From positions 1 through 33,065 of the forward strand of contig SUWS01000031.1 in the NCBI GenBank assembly GCA_015061365.1: DNA of 33,065 bases. Direction: 5' to 3'. The notes beneath the pieces were generated by a model that was not told the DNA's origin, made no database searches, and was given only the letters and a program-made list of their open reading frames with translations. Source of the stretch: Lentimicrobiaceae bacterium. Lineage in GTDB: Bacteria; Bacteroidota; Bacteroidia; Bacteroidales; F082. Positions 9,048-17,796 of the stretch are shown piece after piece (the first letter of the stretch is position 1; every line of letters begins with the position of its first letter). Position numbers and translations under genes: made by a program.

Positions 9048-10952
9048 ATGCAAAAACTCAAATTACAAACTGCTGATATGGCAGAACGAAATATAGAAAG
9101 ATTAGGGCAATTGTTCCCGTCATGTCTTACTGAAAAAATAAATGATGAAGGCAAACTCGTTAAAGCTATCGACTTCGATAAGTTGCGTCAGGAGTTGGCG
9201 TGCGAGGTTGTCGAGGGTGCAGAGGAGCGTTACCAATTCACTTGGCCCGATAAGCGTGCTGCTATTCGTTTGGCTAATGCCCCTACGAACAAGACGCTGC
9301 GTCCTTGCCGTGAGGAGAGTGTTGATTTCGACAATACCGAGAACCTCTACATAGAGGGTGATAACCTTGAGGTGTTGAAGTTGCTCCGTGAGAACTATTT
9401 GGGTAAGGTCAAGATGATTTATATCGACCCGCCATACAACACGGGCAACGACTTTGTCTATAACGATGATTTCGCACAGGGCAAGGCGGAGTTTGAGGCA
9501 CAGAGCGGTCTCTTTGACGAGGAGGGTCGCCGTATGGCAGACCCTATGGTGCAGAATACCGAGAGCAATGGTCGTTTCCATACCGATTGGCTCAATATGA
9601 TTTATCCTCGCCTTAAAGTAGCAAAAGATTTGCTTTCGGATGATGGAGTTATCTTTATCTCGATTGATGATAACGAGGTGGAGAATTTGAGAAAGGTATG
9701 TGATGAAGTGTTTGGAAGATTTAATTTTTTGGCTACGATTGTTTGGCAGAAGAAATATGCCGCAACAAATGATTCGAAGGGTTTTTCTACCACGCACGAC
9801 TATATTGTAGTCTATCAAAAATCCGCTCAATTTAACAGAAACTTACTACCACGAACTGCCGAACAGAATGCACCATATAAACACGATGATAATGACGGTA
9901 AGGGATTGTGGAGAAGTGATAACTTACTTGTGAAATCATTCTCTGAATCAGGCGTATATCCTATTGTAAATCCAAACACAGGTGTGGAGTATTATCCCCC
10001 AAAAGGAAGTTGTTGGAGAGCAAGCCGTGAAACAATGAATGTTTGGCTTGCAGAGAACCGTATCTTCTTTGGAAAAGATGGTAAGGGTGCTCCTCAAATG
10101 AAACGATACCTAAACGAGGTGCAGCAGGGAAGAGTACCTATAACTTGGTGGAACTTTGAAGAGGTTGGACATAACGATGAGGCGAATAAAGAAGTAAGTG
10201 CTTTATTCGGGTCAAAAACTCCATTTGATACACCAAAGCCCGTAAGGCTACTATCTCAAATGTTAAGGATAGGAGCAAATAGTGATTCTCTCATTATTGA
10301 CTTCTTCTCTGGTTCTGCAACTACAGCACACGCTGTAATGCAGTTAAATGCCGAGGATGGAGGTAATCGCCGCTTTATTATGGTGCAGTTACCCGAACTT
10401 ACAGACGAGAAGAGCGAGGCTTACAAGGCGGGCTACAAGAATATCTGCGAGATTGGCAAGGAGCGTATCCGCCGTGCTGGACGCAAAATTAAGGAGGAAT
10501 TAGCTGTTAGGAATGAGGAATTAGAAATTAAATTGGATGTGGGTTTCCGTGTATTGAAACTCGACGAGTCGAATATGGCAGATGTATATTACACCCCTGC
10601 CGAAACGCCTATACAGACCACATTGGCGTTTGATGCGTTGGTTGATAATATCCGTGAGGGTCGCACCGCCGAGGACCTTTTGTTCCAAGTATTGCCTGAA
10701 TGCAACTTGCCTTTGTCGAGCAAGATTGAGGAGCGTGAAATCCACGGCAAGAAAGTATTTGTGGTGGAGGATGGCTACTTGATGGCTTGCTTCGACAAGG
10801 ACATCAACGAGGCAGTTATAACCGCCATAGCGAAGGAGAAACCATACTACTTTGTGATGTGTGACCGTTCGATGGAAACAGATAACGTGGCTGATAATTT
10901 TGAACAAATATTTGAGGCATATAGTAAAGAAACAGTAAGGAGGATAATATAA
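9048..10952 (+). CDS. mod: Type III restriction-modification methyltransferase Mod (adenine-specific)
   Basis: This 634-residue protein is a beta-class DNA adenine methyltransferase. The catalytic DPPY lies at residues 127-130 (IDPPYNTGNDF) and the AdoMet-binding motif DFFSGSATT at 418-426, the order expected of the beta class. The N-terminal region (FPSCLTE, AIDFDKLRQEL, RYQFTWPDK) and the C-terminal RVLKLDESNMADVYYTP are typical of type III Mod, which both methylates one strand of a short site and gives specificity to the Mod/Res complex. The part between the motifs, roughly 9600-10350, is AT-rich and A-ending compared with both flanks and holds the target recognition region, suggesting exchange. 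Around 10495-10536 a run of 7-base words encodes the inserted residues ELAVRNEELEIK. Three genes separate it from res. Confidence 0.95.
   Translation: MQKLKLQTADMAERNIERLGQLFPSCLTEKINDEGKLVKAIDFDKLRQELACEVVEGAEERYQFTWPDKRAAIRLANAPTNKTLRPCREESVDFDNTENLYIEGDNLEVLKLLRENYLGKVKMIYIDPPYNTGNDFVYNDDFAQGKAEFEAQSGLFDEEGRRMADPMVQNTESNGRFHTDWLNMIYPRLKVAKDLLSDDGVIFISIDDNEVENLRKVCDEVFGRFNFLATIVWQKKYAATNDSKGFSTTHDYIVVYQKSAQFNRNLLPRTAEQNAPYKHDDNDGKGLWRSDNLLVKSFSESGVYPIVNPNTGVEYYPPKGSCWRASRETMNVWLAENRIFFGKDGKGAPQMKRYLNEVQQGRVPITWWNFEEVGHNDEANKEVSALFGSKTPFDTPKPVRLLSQMLRIGANSDSLIIDFFSGSATTAHAVMQLNAEDGGNRRFIMVQLPELTDEKSEAYKAGYKNICEIGKERIRRAGRKIKEELAVRNEELEIKLDVGFRVLKLDESNMADVYYTPAETPIQTTLAFDALVDNIREGRTAEDLLFQVLPECNLPLSSKIEEREIHGKKVFVVEDGYLMACFDKDINEAVITAIAKEKPYYFVMCDRSMETDNVADNFEQIFEAYSKETVRRII
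10495..10536 (+). repeat. Heptad tandem array inside mod
   Basis: Six 7-base units with variation: AGGAATT, AGCTGTT, AGGAATG, AGGAATT, AGAAATT, AAATTGG. They lie in frame in mod, between the KIK and DVGFRVLKLD parts of the C-terminal region, adding about a dozen residues rich in E and K to a surface linker. The 7-base period is the same as in the intergenic arrays of the second half of the window. Confidence 0.65.
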
Positions 10953-10954
10953 GT

Positions 10955-11551
10955 ATGATAGAAAAAGGTGATTTATTAAAACTTGTTTCTGCAACTCAAA
11001 ATTATGATGAATGTTTGAAAATTGTTAGAAAATATATTATTCATGGTATTCCGTACGTATTTCAAGATAGAGAAAACGATTACTATGAATTTAGAGATCG
11101 TATTGCTAAAAATTTTCAGATTAATTTCCATGAGGTTCTGATTTTAGGTTCTGCAAAATTGGGTTATAGTTATTATAAAGATACTGTTTTTTCTGCAGAA
11201 TCTGATATAGATGTCGCTCTTGTTAATGAAAGATTATTTGAGTGGTATTATAATAATATATGCGATTATCAATACAAAATAGATAAGGGCAATATTACTA
11301 TGACACAACAAGAAAATAAAGAATATAACACTTTCCTACAGTATTTGATAAAAGGCTGGATGCGTCCAGATATGTTACCACCAAGGTTTCAGATATTATC
11401 AATGAAGCAAGATTGGTTTGACTTTTTTAAATCGATATCATATGATAAGAGTCCTGTAGGAAATTACAAAGTGGCAGGAGGCTTGTTTAAAAATTATCAC
11501 TATATGGAAAAATATTATGCAGAATCATTATTAAGAATAAAAACTAATTAG
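10955..11551 (+). CDS. Nucleotidyltransferase-like small protein
   Basis: The 198-residue protein has the polymerase-beta-type nucleotidyltransferase signature: ILGSAKLGYSYY (G65, S66) and, 18 residues on, SDIDVALV with D84 and D86 as likely metal ligands. The third acidic residue and an antitoxin-like HEPN partner were not identified, so activity is uncertain. From memory, small proteins of this kind often sit beside DUF262 genes, as here. It starts two bases after the mod stop, and the DUF262 gene starts seven bases after its own stop, so it is within the operon. It could be a nucleotidyl- or AMP-transferring toxin, or a regulator of the DUF262 protein; it is not clearly a CBASS cyclase. 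The gene is AT-rich. Confidence 0.6.
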   Translation: MIEKGDLLKLVSATQNYDECLKIVRKYIIHGIPYVFQDRENDYYEFRDRIAKNFQINFHEVLILGSAKLGYSYYKDTVFSAESDIDVALVNERLFEWYYNNICDYQYKIDKGNITMTQQENKEYNTFLQYLIKGWMRPDMLPPRFQILSMKQDWFDFFKSISYDKSPVGNYKVAGGLFKNYHYMEKYYAESLLRIKTN

Positions 11552-11558
11552 AAAGAAT

Positions 11559-12557
11559 ATGGCAACACAGATTTTTACAAGTATAGGTTCGGTAAGTATA
11601 TCATCTCTCATTAATGATATTAGGCAAGGTCGGCTCATTTTGCAACCAGAATTTCAAAGAAATCTTGTTTGGAATGAGAAGCACAAAGAGTCATTTATTG
11701 ATACGATATTGAAAGGTTATCCTTTCCCAGAAATATATATTGCGCAATCTGGTGTGGATTTTGAAACATTACAAACGCAGCAAGTTGTTGTTGACGGTCA
11801 GCAACGCCTTTCAACAATTATGAAGTATGTTTCAGAAGAATTAACTTATAAAACAATACCAAGATTTAAAGATTTGAGTGAACAAGATAAAATCGATTTT
11901 CTTGGATATGGCGTATCTGTAATCAATCTAGGCAATGCATCTTCGGAAACAATTAAGGAAATATTTCGTAGAATTAATCAGACTAAGTATAGTCTAAATC
12001 CTATAGAAATTCAGAATGCATTTTATGATGGTGAATTCATATCTACGGCGAAAGAGATATTGAATCATTTTGATGCCAATACATTACCGGTTTTTAGTGA
12101 AACTGATATCACAAGAATGGTAGATTTAAATTACATTCTTTTGCTAATGGCTACATATGAAGAAGATGGTTATTTTGGTGGCAATAATCAAACTGAAAAC
12201 TATGTCATAAGATATAATGATGAATATCCAAACAAGGATTCTATAATTCATGTGTTTAGACAGATGTTTCAACGGATTACGGATTTAGATTTACCTTATG
12301 ATTCTATGTGGTTTAGGAAATCAAATTTCTTTACTATGTTTTGTGAGATTGTTAAGCAAGAGGATGTTCCTGGTGATTTAAAAGAGCGATTGATTTCATT
12401 TGAAGAACATGTAATGCGGAATAAAGGCAATAATGAATCCCATTATGGTAAGTATTATTCTGTTATGTACACTGGTACAAATAGTAGAGCTGCAAGAATA
12501 GAACGTGGAACCTTATTTAAAGTAGGTGTTATAGAAAATAAAGATTTAGACTCATGA
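11559..12557 (+). CDS. DUF262 domain protein (ParB-like, GmrS/SspE-type fold)
   Basis: The 332-residue protein carries the DUF262 hallmark DGQQRLST at residues 79-86, after LILQPEFQRNLVWNEKHK and PFPEIYI. In characterised relatives (GmrSD, SspE, BrxU) this motif hydrolyses nucleotides and gates a nuclease in phage defence. No C-terminal DUF1524/HNH domain is present, so this copy would need another protein as nuclease or act as a regulator. Possible partners are the nucleotidyltransferase-like protein just upstream and the AlbA/ATP-binding protein downstream, whose ATG overlaps its stop (ATGA, 12554-12557). AT-rich composition matches the preceding gene and differs from mod and res. Confidence 0.85.
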   Translation: MATQIFTSIGSVSISSLINDIRQGRLILQPEFQRNLVWNEKHKESFIDTILKGYPFPEIYIAQSGVDFETLQTQQVVVDGQQRLSTIMKYVSEELTYKTIPRFKDLSEQDKIDFLGYGVSVINLGNASSETIKEIFRRINQTKYSLNPIEIQNAFYDGEFISTAKEILNHFDANTLPVFSETDITRMVDLNYILLLMATYEEDGYFGGNNQTENYVIRYNDEYPNKDSIIHVFRQMFQRITDLDLPYDSMWFRKSNFFTMFCEIVKQEDVPGDLKERLISFEEHVMRNKGNNESHYGKYYSVMYTGTNSRAARIERGTLFKVGVIENKDLDS

Positions 12558-14392
12558 AAAGAATATACGAATATACAGACTTGCAACCGGTTTTGGATCA
12601 ATTGTTACAAAATAAGGAATCCAGCGACTTGGAATTTAAGTCGGCGAAAGGAGGTTTTCCTCATTCTTTTTGGGAAACTTATTCCTCATTTGCCAATACT
12701 AATGGTGGTGCAATTGTTTTTGGTATCAAGGAAAAAAATGAACAATTCTTTCTTGATGGACTGACAGAAGAGCAGGTGAAAAAATACGAGAGAGATTTTT
12801 TTAATGCTATGCATAATAAGGAAAGAGTAAATATAGCTCTTTTAAATGAGAATGATGTGCAGACTGTTAAGTTTGGAGAAGCCTATTTCCTTTTCTTCTA
12901 TGTGCGGAGGGTTGATAGAGGTTTAAAACCAGTATATTGTGGACTTGATCCATATACAGGGACTTATCGTCGTGACCTTGAAGGTGATTATCATTGTTCT
13001 CGCGAAGAAGTAAACAGTATGTTTGCCGATGCCAATTTGACAAGTCCGGTAGATGGACGTATTCTGAAAAACTTCAGTAAGGAAGATTTGGATGGGGATT
13101 CAATCAAGCAATATCGTCGTAGATTTGAGCAATGGAATCCTGATCATGTGTGGAATGCATTGCCTGAAGATAATTTTTTGGAAAAACTGAATGTGTTCAG
13201 GAAAGACCGCAATACGGGTGAGTATGGTCTGACGTATGCCGGTTTGTTGATGTTTGGAACTTATAGTGCCATTATGGATGAAAATCCTAATTTCTTTCCG
13301 GATTATCAAGAAGTGCAAGATCTGAAGGATAGGTGGGTAAACCGCATTTGTCCCGACGGAAATTGGGAGTCAAATCTGTTTCAGTTCTACAGTCGGGTAT
13401 TGCCTATTTTGCAAAACTTTTTGCCTAAACCGTTTATATTGGAAGATAATCAGAGAAAGACGGAAACACCGGCACATGTGGCTGTAAGAGAGGCTTTGAC
13501 TAATGCTTTGGTTCATTCCGACTATACAGAGAATGTTTCTTTGAACATATATAAATACCCCAATAAAATGGTATTTGCCAATCCGGGTACAATGTTGATT
13601 CCTTTGAAGCAATACTATAAAGGCGGTGAGAGTGTGTGTAGAAACAAATATTTGCAGACAATGTTCACGTTCCTAGGGTCGGCAGAGAAGGCTGGTAGTG
13701 GAGCTGATAAGATTATACACGGATGGGAAAAACAAAACTGGAAACGCCCCTATATAGAAGAGAAAAGCAAACCGAATAAAGTGGTGCTCACCATGTCAAT
13801 GGAGTCGTTGTTGGACGAATCAATTATGCAGGGTCTTGCAAAACATTTTGGCGATCAAATTCAAAAACTTTCTCGCCAACAACTTATGACACTTGCATTA
13901 GCCTACTCGGAGGAAGAAATTACGAACGAACGTTTGCAGTGTGTATTGGATATGCATAGGACTGATATTACACAGATGCTAAGTAGATTATGTGCTCAGA
14001 AATACTTAGAATCCACTGGATATGGTAGGGGAACAAAGTATCATATATATGGACTTAATATAGGACTTCAAGATGCTAATATAGGACTTCAAGATGCTAA
14101 TATAGGACTTCAAGATGCTAATATAGGACTTCGAGATGCTAATATAGGACTTCAAGATGCTAATATAGGACTAAGAAGGAAAAGATATTCGAAGGAGCAA
14201 ATGAGAGAACTTATTATTGATTATTGCCAAGAATGGAGAACGGCAGAGGAGATAGCCATTGCTGTAGATAAGACGACAGCTTATATTAGAGACATCGTTC
14301 TTCCAAAACTAACCGATGTTTTGGAAAAGAGATATGATGTACCTCATCACCCAAAACAGAAGTATAGAGTAAAGCAACAGAAGAAGGAGTAA
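12554..14392 (+). CDS. AlbA/Schlafen-type ATP-binding protein with 7-residue tandem repeats
   Basis: This 612-residue protein has an AlbA_2 (Schlafen-like) nucleic-acid domain at the N-terminus (ESSDLEFK at residues 22-29, SFANTNGG at 45-52) and a GHKL-type ATP-binding region with REALTNALVHSDY at 312-324 and NPGTML soon after. A helix-turn-helix region (about 430-495) and a final winged helix (about 540-605, HPKQKYRV near the end) suggest DNA binding. Residues 502-540 are a tandem NIGLQDA repeat encoded by 21-base units. Proteins of this family are usually described as putative transcriptional regulators, but Schlafen-like domains also occur in nucleases, so it could either control the operon or take part in defence. 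It overlaps DUF262 by four bases, and res starts four bases after its stop. Confidence 0.85.
   Translation: MKRIYEYTDLQPVLDQLLQNKESSDLEFKSAKGGFPHSFWETYSSFANTNGGAIVFGIKEKNEQFFLDGLTEEQVKKYERDFFNAMHNKERVNIALLNENDVQTVKFGEAYFLFFYVRRVDRGLKPVYCGLDPYTGTYRRDLEGDYHCSREEVNSMFADANLTSPVDGRILKNFSKEDLDGDSIKQYRRRFEQWNPDHVWNALPEDNFLEKLNVFRKDRNTGEYGLTYAGLLMFGTYSAIMDENPNFFPDYQEVQDLKDRWVNRICPDGNWESNLFQFYSRVLPILQNFLPKPFILEDNQRKTETPAHVAVREALTNALVHSDYTENVSLNIYKYPNKMVFANPGTMLIPLKQYYKGGESVCRNKYLQTMFTFLGSAEKAGSGADKIIHGWEKQNWKRPYIEEKSKPNKVVLTMSMESLLDESIMQGLAKHFGDQIQKLSRQQLMTLALAYSEEEITNERLQCVLDMHRTDITQMLSRLCAQKYLESTGYGRGTKYHIYGLNIGLQDANIGLQDANIGLQDANIGLRDANIGLQDANIGLRRKRYSKEQMRELIIDYCQEWRTAEEIAIAVDKTTAYIRDIVLPKLTDVLEKRYDVPHHPKQKYRVKQQKKE
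14057..14173 (+). repeat. 21-base tandem repeat inside the AlbA/ATP-binding gene
   Basis: Five complete 21-base units (14057, 14078, 14099, 14120, 14141) and a 12-base partial unit at 14162. Four of the five are identical; the unit at 14120 differs by one base (Gln codon to Arg codon). Each unit encodes NIGLQDA. As 21 is divisible by three, loss or gain of units by slippage would keep the frame and change only the length of the linker. Confidence 0.95.
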
Positions 14393-14396
14393 AAGT

Positions 14397-17300
14397 ATGA
14401 AATTCAAATTTAAGATACAGCAATATCAGACCGATGCGGTAGAACGCACTGTGGAGGTGTTTACTGGGCAACCGTCAATGGATAATCTTACATATCGCCG
14501 TGACCTTGGTAGGCGTAATGCTACTTTATACGATGCCGAGTTGGAGACAGGCTACCGTAACAGTGAGGTGCAGCTAACACCATCGCAGTTGCTTAATAAT
14601 ATCCATAAATCCCAAGCCGCAGGAGATATTAAGTTGTCGAGTACTCTTGTGCCAAGCATAGGTGCATGTAGCCTAGATATTGAGATGGAGACAGGTACGG
14701 GTAAGACCTATGTTTACATCAAGACCATGTTCGAGTTGAACAAGCGTTATGGATGGAGCAAGTTTATTGTGGTAGTGCCAAGCATTGCTATTCGTGAGGG
14801 TGTGGGCAAGAGTTTCGCTATGCTCGAAGACCACTTTATGGAGCACTACGGCAAGAAGGCCCGTTGGTTCATCTACGACAGTAGCCGCCTAAAGAGTCTC
14901 GACGACTTTTCGAGCGATGCGGGTATCAATGTGATGATTATCAATACTCAAGCCTTTGCTGCTTCACTTAAAGAAGGAGGCAAGAGCAAAGATAGCCGTA
15001 TCATTTACTCCAAACGCGATGACTTCGCAAGTCGCCGTCCTATAGATGTTATTGCGGCCAACCGTCCTATTATCATTATGGATGAACCACAGAAGATGGA
15101 AGGCGAGGCAACGCAGACTGCACTCAAACGTTTTATGCCGCTTTTTGTTCTCAATTATTCGGCAACACACAAGACAAAGCACAACACGGTTTATGCACTC
15201 GATGCACTCGATGCTTTCAATCAAAAGCTGGTGAAAAAAATCCAAGTGAAAGGTTTCGAGCTTAAAAATCTGAAGGGTACATCGAGTTATCTATATATCG
15301 ACAGCATCATACTTTCTAAGACAGAACCTCCGATGGTTAAGATTGACCTTGAAGTTAATACAGCTTCGGGCATACAACGCAAATCGATGAAGTTCGGCAA
15401 AGGTGATAAGTTGAAGAGTGCAAGCGGACTTGCACAGTACGATGGATTCGATATTACTGACATCAATCCATATACTGACAGCATTACATTCCTTAATGGG
15501 ATAACACTTCGCAAAGGTGAAGTGTATGGTGATAGCAATGAGTTAGCGATGCAACGGGTACAGATTCGTGAAACTATAGCTTCTCATTTCGAGAAAGAAC
15601 GCGAACTATTTGCACGAGGCATCAAGACTTTGTCACTGTTTTTTATCGATGAGGTGGCGAAGTATAAAAGTTATGGTGAAGATGGTGAGGTAGATAAAGG
15701 CATATTCTGGAAGATATTTGAAGAAGAATATAACACCATCCTTAATGAAAATTTATCGTTATTTGATTCCGATTATCAAAAGTATCTGCTTAAATACGAT
15801 GCAAGCGAAGTGCACAACGGCTATTTCTCGATAGACAAAAAAGGACGTTCTGTGAATAGTGAGGTGAAACGTGGTCATGACACTTCTGACGATATTTCAG
15901 CATACGACCTAATCTTGAAGAACAAGGAGCGCTTGTTAAGTTTCGAGGAACCAACACGCTTTATATTCTCACACTCGGCATTGCGTGAAGGATGGGACAA
16001 CCCTAATGTGTTCCAGATATGTACACTTAGACACGCAAACTCAGAGACGGCCAAACGACAAGAGGTTGGACGTGGTCTTCGTATCTGTGTTGATGCCAAT
16101 GGTAATCGTATGGATTTTGAAACATTAGGCGAGAACGTACACGAATTGAATAAGTTAACCGTTATTGCCAACGAAAGCTATAGTTCATTTGTAAAGGATT
16201 TACAGGATAAGACTCGAGAAGCATTACGAGACCGTCCTACAAAAGCTGATGAAGCATACTTTACCGGCAAAATTGTATTTGTGGGAGATGAGAAACACGC
16301 CATCACAGCAGAAGAGGCTAATTCTATCCGAGCATACCTTTGGGATAACGATTACATTGATGACAAAGGACAGATTACCGATTTGTACAAGAACGATTTG
16401 GCTGATGGAAATCTTGCACCAATGTCTAGAAAAATGTCACCTATGGCTGATGGAATTCAGTTGTTGATTCGTGCACTATATGATGAGTCTGTGGCTATAG
16501 ACAATATGTTTGAGGATGGCAATGCAACTGTTATCAAAGAGAATAAGTTGAATGATAACTTCGCGAAGGCAGAATTCCAAGCATTGTGGAAAGAAATCAA
16601 TCATAAATACGCATACACAGTTCACTACAATAGTCAAGAGTTGATTGAAAAGGCAACGTTGCATATAAACGCAAAACTCGAAGTGAATCAGCTGCGTTAT
16701 GTAGTGGTTACAGGCGAACAGGATAGCGTAGATGCATTTGGCAGTACTACATCAACTTCGAAGCGAGTGGGAACAGTATCTACTTCAACCGTTAAGTATG
16801 ACCTTGTAGGAGAAATTGCAAGAGGTTCAGCATTAACTCGTAAAACCGTTGTAGAAATATTGAAGAAGTTAAGTCCTACAAAGTTGGCTATGTTCCAGAA
16901 TAACCCTGAGGAGTTTATTCGCAATGTGGTTAAGTTGATTAAAGAGCAGAAAGCTACAATGATTGTGGACCATATAACGTACAACCTAATTGAAGGCGGA
17001 TATGATAGCACAATCTTTACGCAGGAGAAACAATCACAGTCTATTAGCAAGGCATATCCTGCAGAGAAACACATTATGGATTATGTTTTTAGCGATTCTG
17101 ATTGCGAACGTAAATTTGCCGAAGCACTTGATGGAGCGGCAGAAGTGTGTGTATATGCGAAATTACCTCGTTCGTTCCAAATTCCTACTCCTGTTGGCAA
17201 CTATGCTCCTGATTGGGCCATTGCCTTTAATAAGGGCACTGTCAAGCATATATTTTTCATCGCTGAGACCAAGGGTTCTATGATCTCCATGGAACTAAGA

Positions 17301-17426
17301 GGTGTTGAATGTGCAAAGATTGAATGTGCAAAAAAACTATTCAACTCAGTCTCAACATCAAATGTCAGGTACCATGAAGTGACGAGCTACCAAGAACTAA
17401 TGAATAAGATGGAATCCTTGGATTGA
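14397..17426 (+). CDS. res: Type III restriction endonuclease subunit Res (SF2 helicase plus nuclease)
   Basis: This 1009-residue protein starts with FKFKIQQYQTDAVERTVEVF, the usual Res opening. Walker A GTGKT is at residues 100-104, motif II is DEPQ at 229-232 (the form typical of type III Res), motif III reads NYSATHK, and motif VI includes QEVGRGLRICV. The C-terminal PD-(D/E)XK nuclease core is complete: PD at 938-939 and ETK at 957-959. With Mod it forms the complex that senses unmethylated sites, moves or slides along DNA and cuts. It is the last gene of the operon, four bases after the AlbA-type gene, and a hairpin terminator follows. Length and motifs indicate an intact enzyme. Confidence 0.95.
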   Translation: MKFKFKIQQYQTDAVERTVEVFTGQPSMDNLTYRRDLGRRNATLYDAELETGYRNSEVQLTPSQLLNNIHKSQAAGDIKLSSTLVPSIGACSLDIEMETGTGKTYVYIKTMFELNKRYGWSKFIVVVPSIAIREGVGKSFAMLEDHFMEHYGKKARWFIYDSSRLKSLDDFSSDAGINVMIINTQAFAASLKEGGKSKDSRIIYSKRDDFASRRPIDVIAANRPIIIMDEPQKMEGEATQTALKRFMPLFVLNYSATHKTKHNTVYALDALDAFNQKLVKKIQVKGFELKNLKGTSSYLYIDSIILSKTEPPMVKIDLEVNTASGIQRKSMKFGKGDKLKSASGLAQYDGFDITDINPYTDSITFLNGITLRKGEVYGDSNELAMQRVQIRETIASHFEKERELFARGIKTLSLFFIDEVAKYKSYGEDGEVDKGIFWKIFEEEYNTILNENLSLFDSDYQKYLLKYDASEVHNGYFSIDKKGRSVNSEVKRGHDTSDDISAYDLILKNKERLLSFEEPTRFIFSHSALREGWDNPNVFQICTLRHANSETAKRQEVGRGLRICVDANGNRMDFETLGENVHELNKLTVIANESYSSFVKDLQDKTREALRDRPTKADEAYFTGKIVFVGDEKHAITAEEANSIRAYLWDNDYIDDKGQITDLYKNDLADGNLAPMSRKMSPMADGIQLLIRALYDESVAIDNMFEDGNATVIKENKLNDNFAKAEFQALWKEINHKYAYTVHYNSQELIEKATLHINAKLEVNQLRYVVVTGEQDSVDAFGSTTSTSKRVGTVSTSTVKYDLVGEIARGSALTRKTVVEILKKLSPTKLAMFQNNPEEFIRNVVKLIKEQKATMIVDHITYNLIEGGYDSTIFTQEKQSQSISKAYPAEKHIMDYVFSDSDCERKFAEALDGAAEVCVYAKLPRSFQIPTPVGNYAPDWAIAFNKGTVKHIFFIAETKGSMISMELRGVECAKIECAKKLFNSVSTSNVRYHEVTSYQELMNKMESLD

Positions 17427-17448
17427 GGTAAATTAATTACAAAAAGCC

Positions 17449-17481
17449 AAAACAGCCTGACTTTTTTCTTCAGGCAGTTTT
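17449..17481 (+). terminator. Terminator after res
   Basis: GCCTGA (17455-17460) pairs with TCAGGC (17470-17475); an outer AAAAC/GTTTT pair extends the stem across an A-A mismatch. The tail is T-rich. It marks the end of the restriction operon. Confidence 0.75.
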
Positions 17482-17576
17482 GCATTAATCGCATTTTAAA
17501 CCTCACTATAGGTCCCACTTCCCCCTCCACACAAAATAAAATCACATCTGCATAAAATAACTATACTTTTATTTCT

Positions 17577-17584
17577 TATCTTTG
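17577..17584 (+). promoter_or_regulatory. Promoter -7 box (TATCTTTG) for the sugar aldolase/kinase genes
   Basis: TATCTTTG matches TAnnTTTG. No good -33 box is seen 19 bases upstream. The transcript would have a leader of about 200 bases made mostly of heptad repeats before the ATG at 17797. Confidence 0.55.
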
Positions 17585-17595
17585 TGAGGTGATTG

Positions 17596-17782
17596 TTTGA
17601 GCTTTGAGCTTTGAACTAAGGCTGTTGAACTTTTGAAAATGTATTCTCGTGAAGTGAGTAAAAAGATGATAATAAAAGCCCATAGCTCACAGCCCACGGC
17701 TCACAGCAGTTGAAAATTGATAATTGAAAAATCTTGCAGAAGTGGACATTGTCTGTTGACTGTTGTCCGTTGTCTGTTGACC
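17596..17782 (+). repeat. Cluster of heptad tandem arrays
   Basis: Several different 7-base words in tandem: TTTGAGC (17596-17616), CTCACAG with CCCACGG (about 17684-17709), a TTGAAAA/TTGATAA run (17710-17731) and CTGTTGA with CCGTTGT (17750-17782). The last stretch, read in frame, would add 21 residues to the aldolase; that extension was rejected. The same words return in 30010-30180 and inside the TPR gene. Confidence 0.85.
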
Positions 17783-17796
17783 TAAAAAATAACATC

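Noticed and set aside
14057-14173. CRISPR-like short repeats
   Set aside because: The 21-base units are directly adjacent with no spacers, lie in a coding frame and translate to NIGLQDA repeats.
1297-17426. DISARM or BREX system
   Set aside because: No DUF1998, BrxL/PglZ or class-specific methylase was seen; the methylase and nuclease are plainly type III Mod and Res.
17734-17796. 21-residue N-terminal extension of the aldolase
   Set aside because: The extension is encoded by CTGTTGA-type heptads; the family start matches the ATG at 17797.
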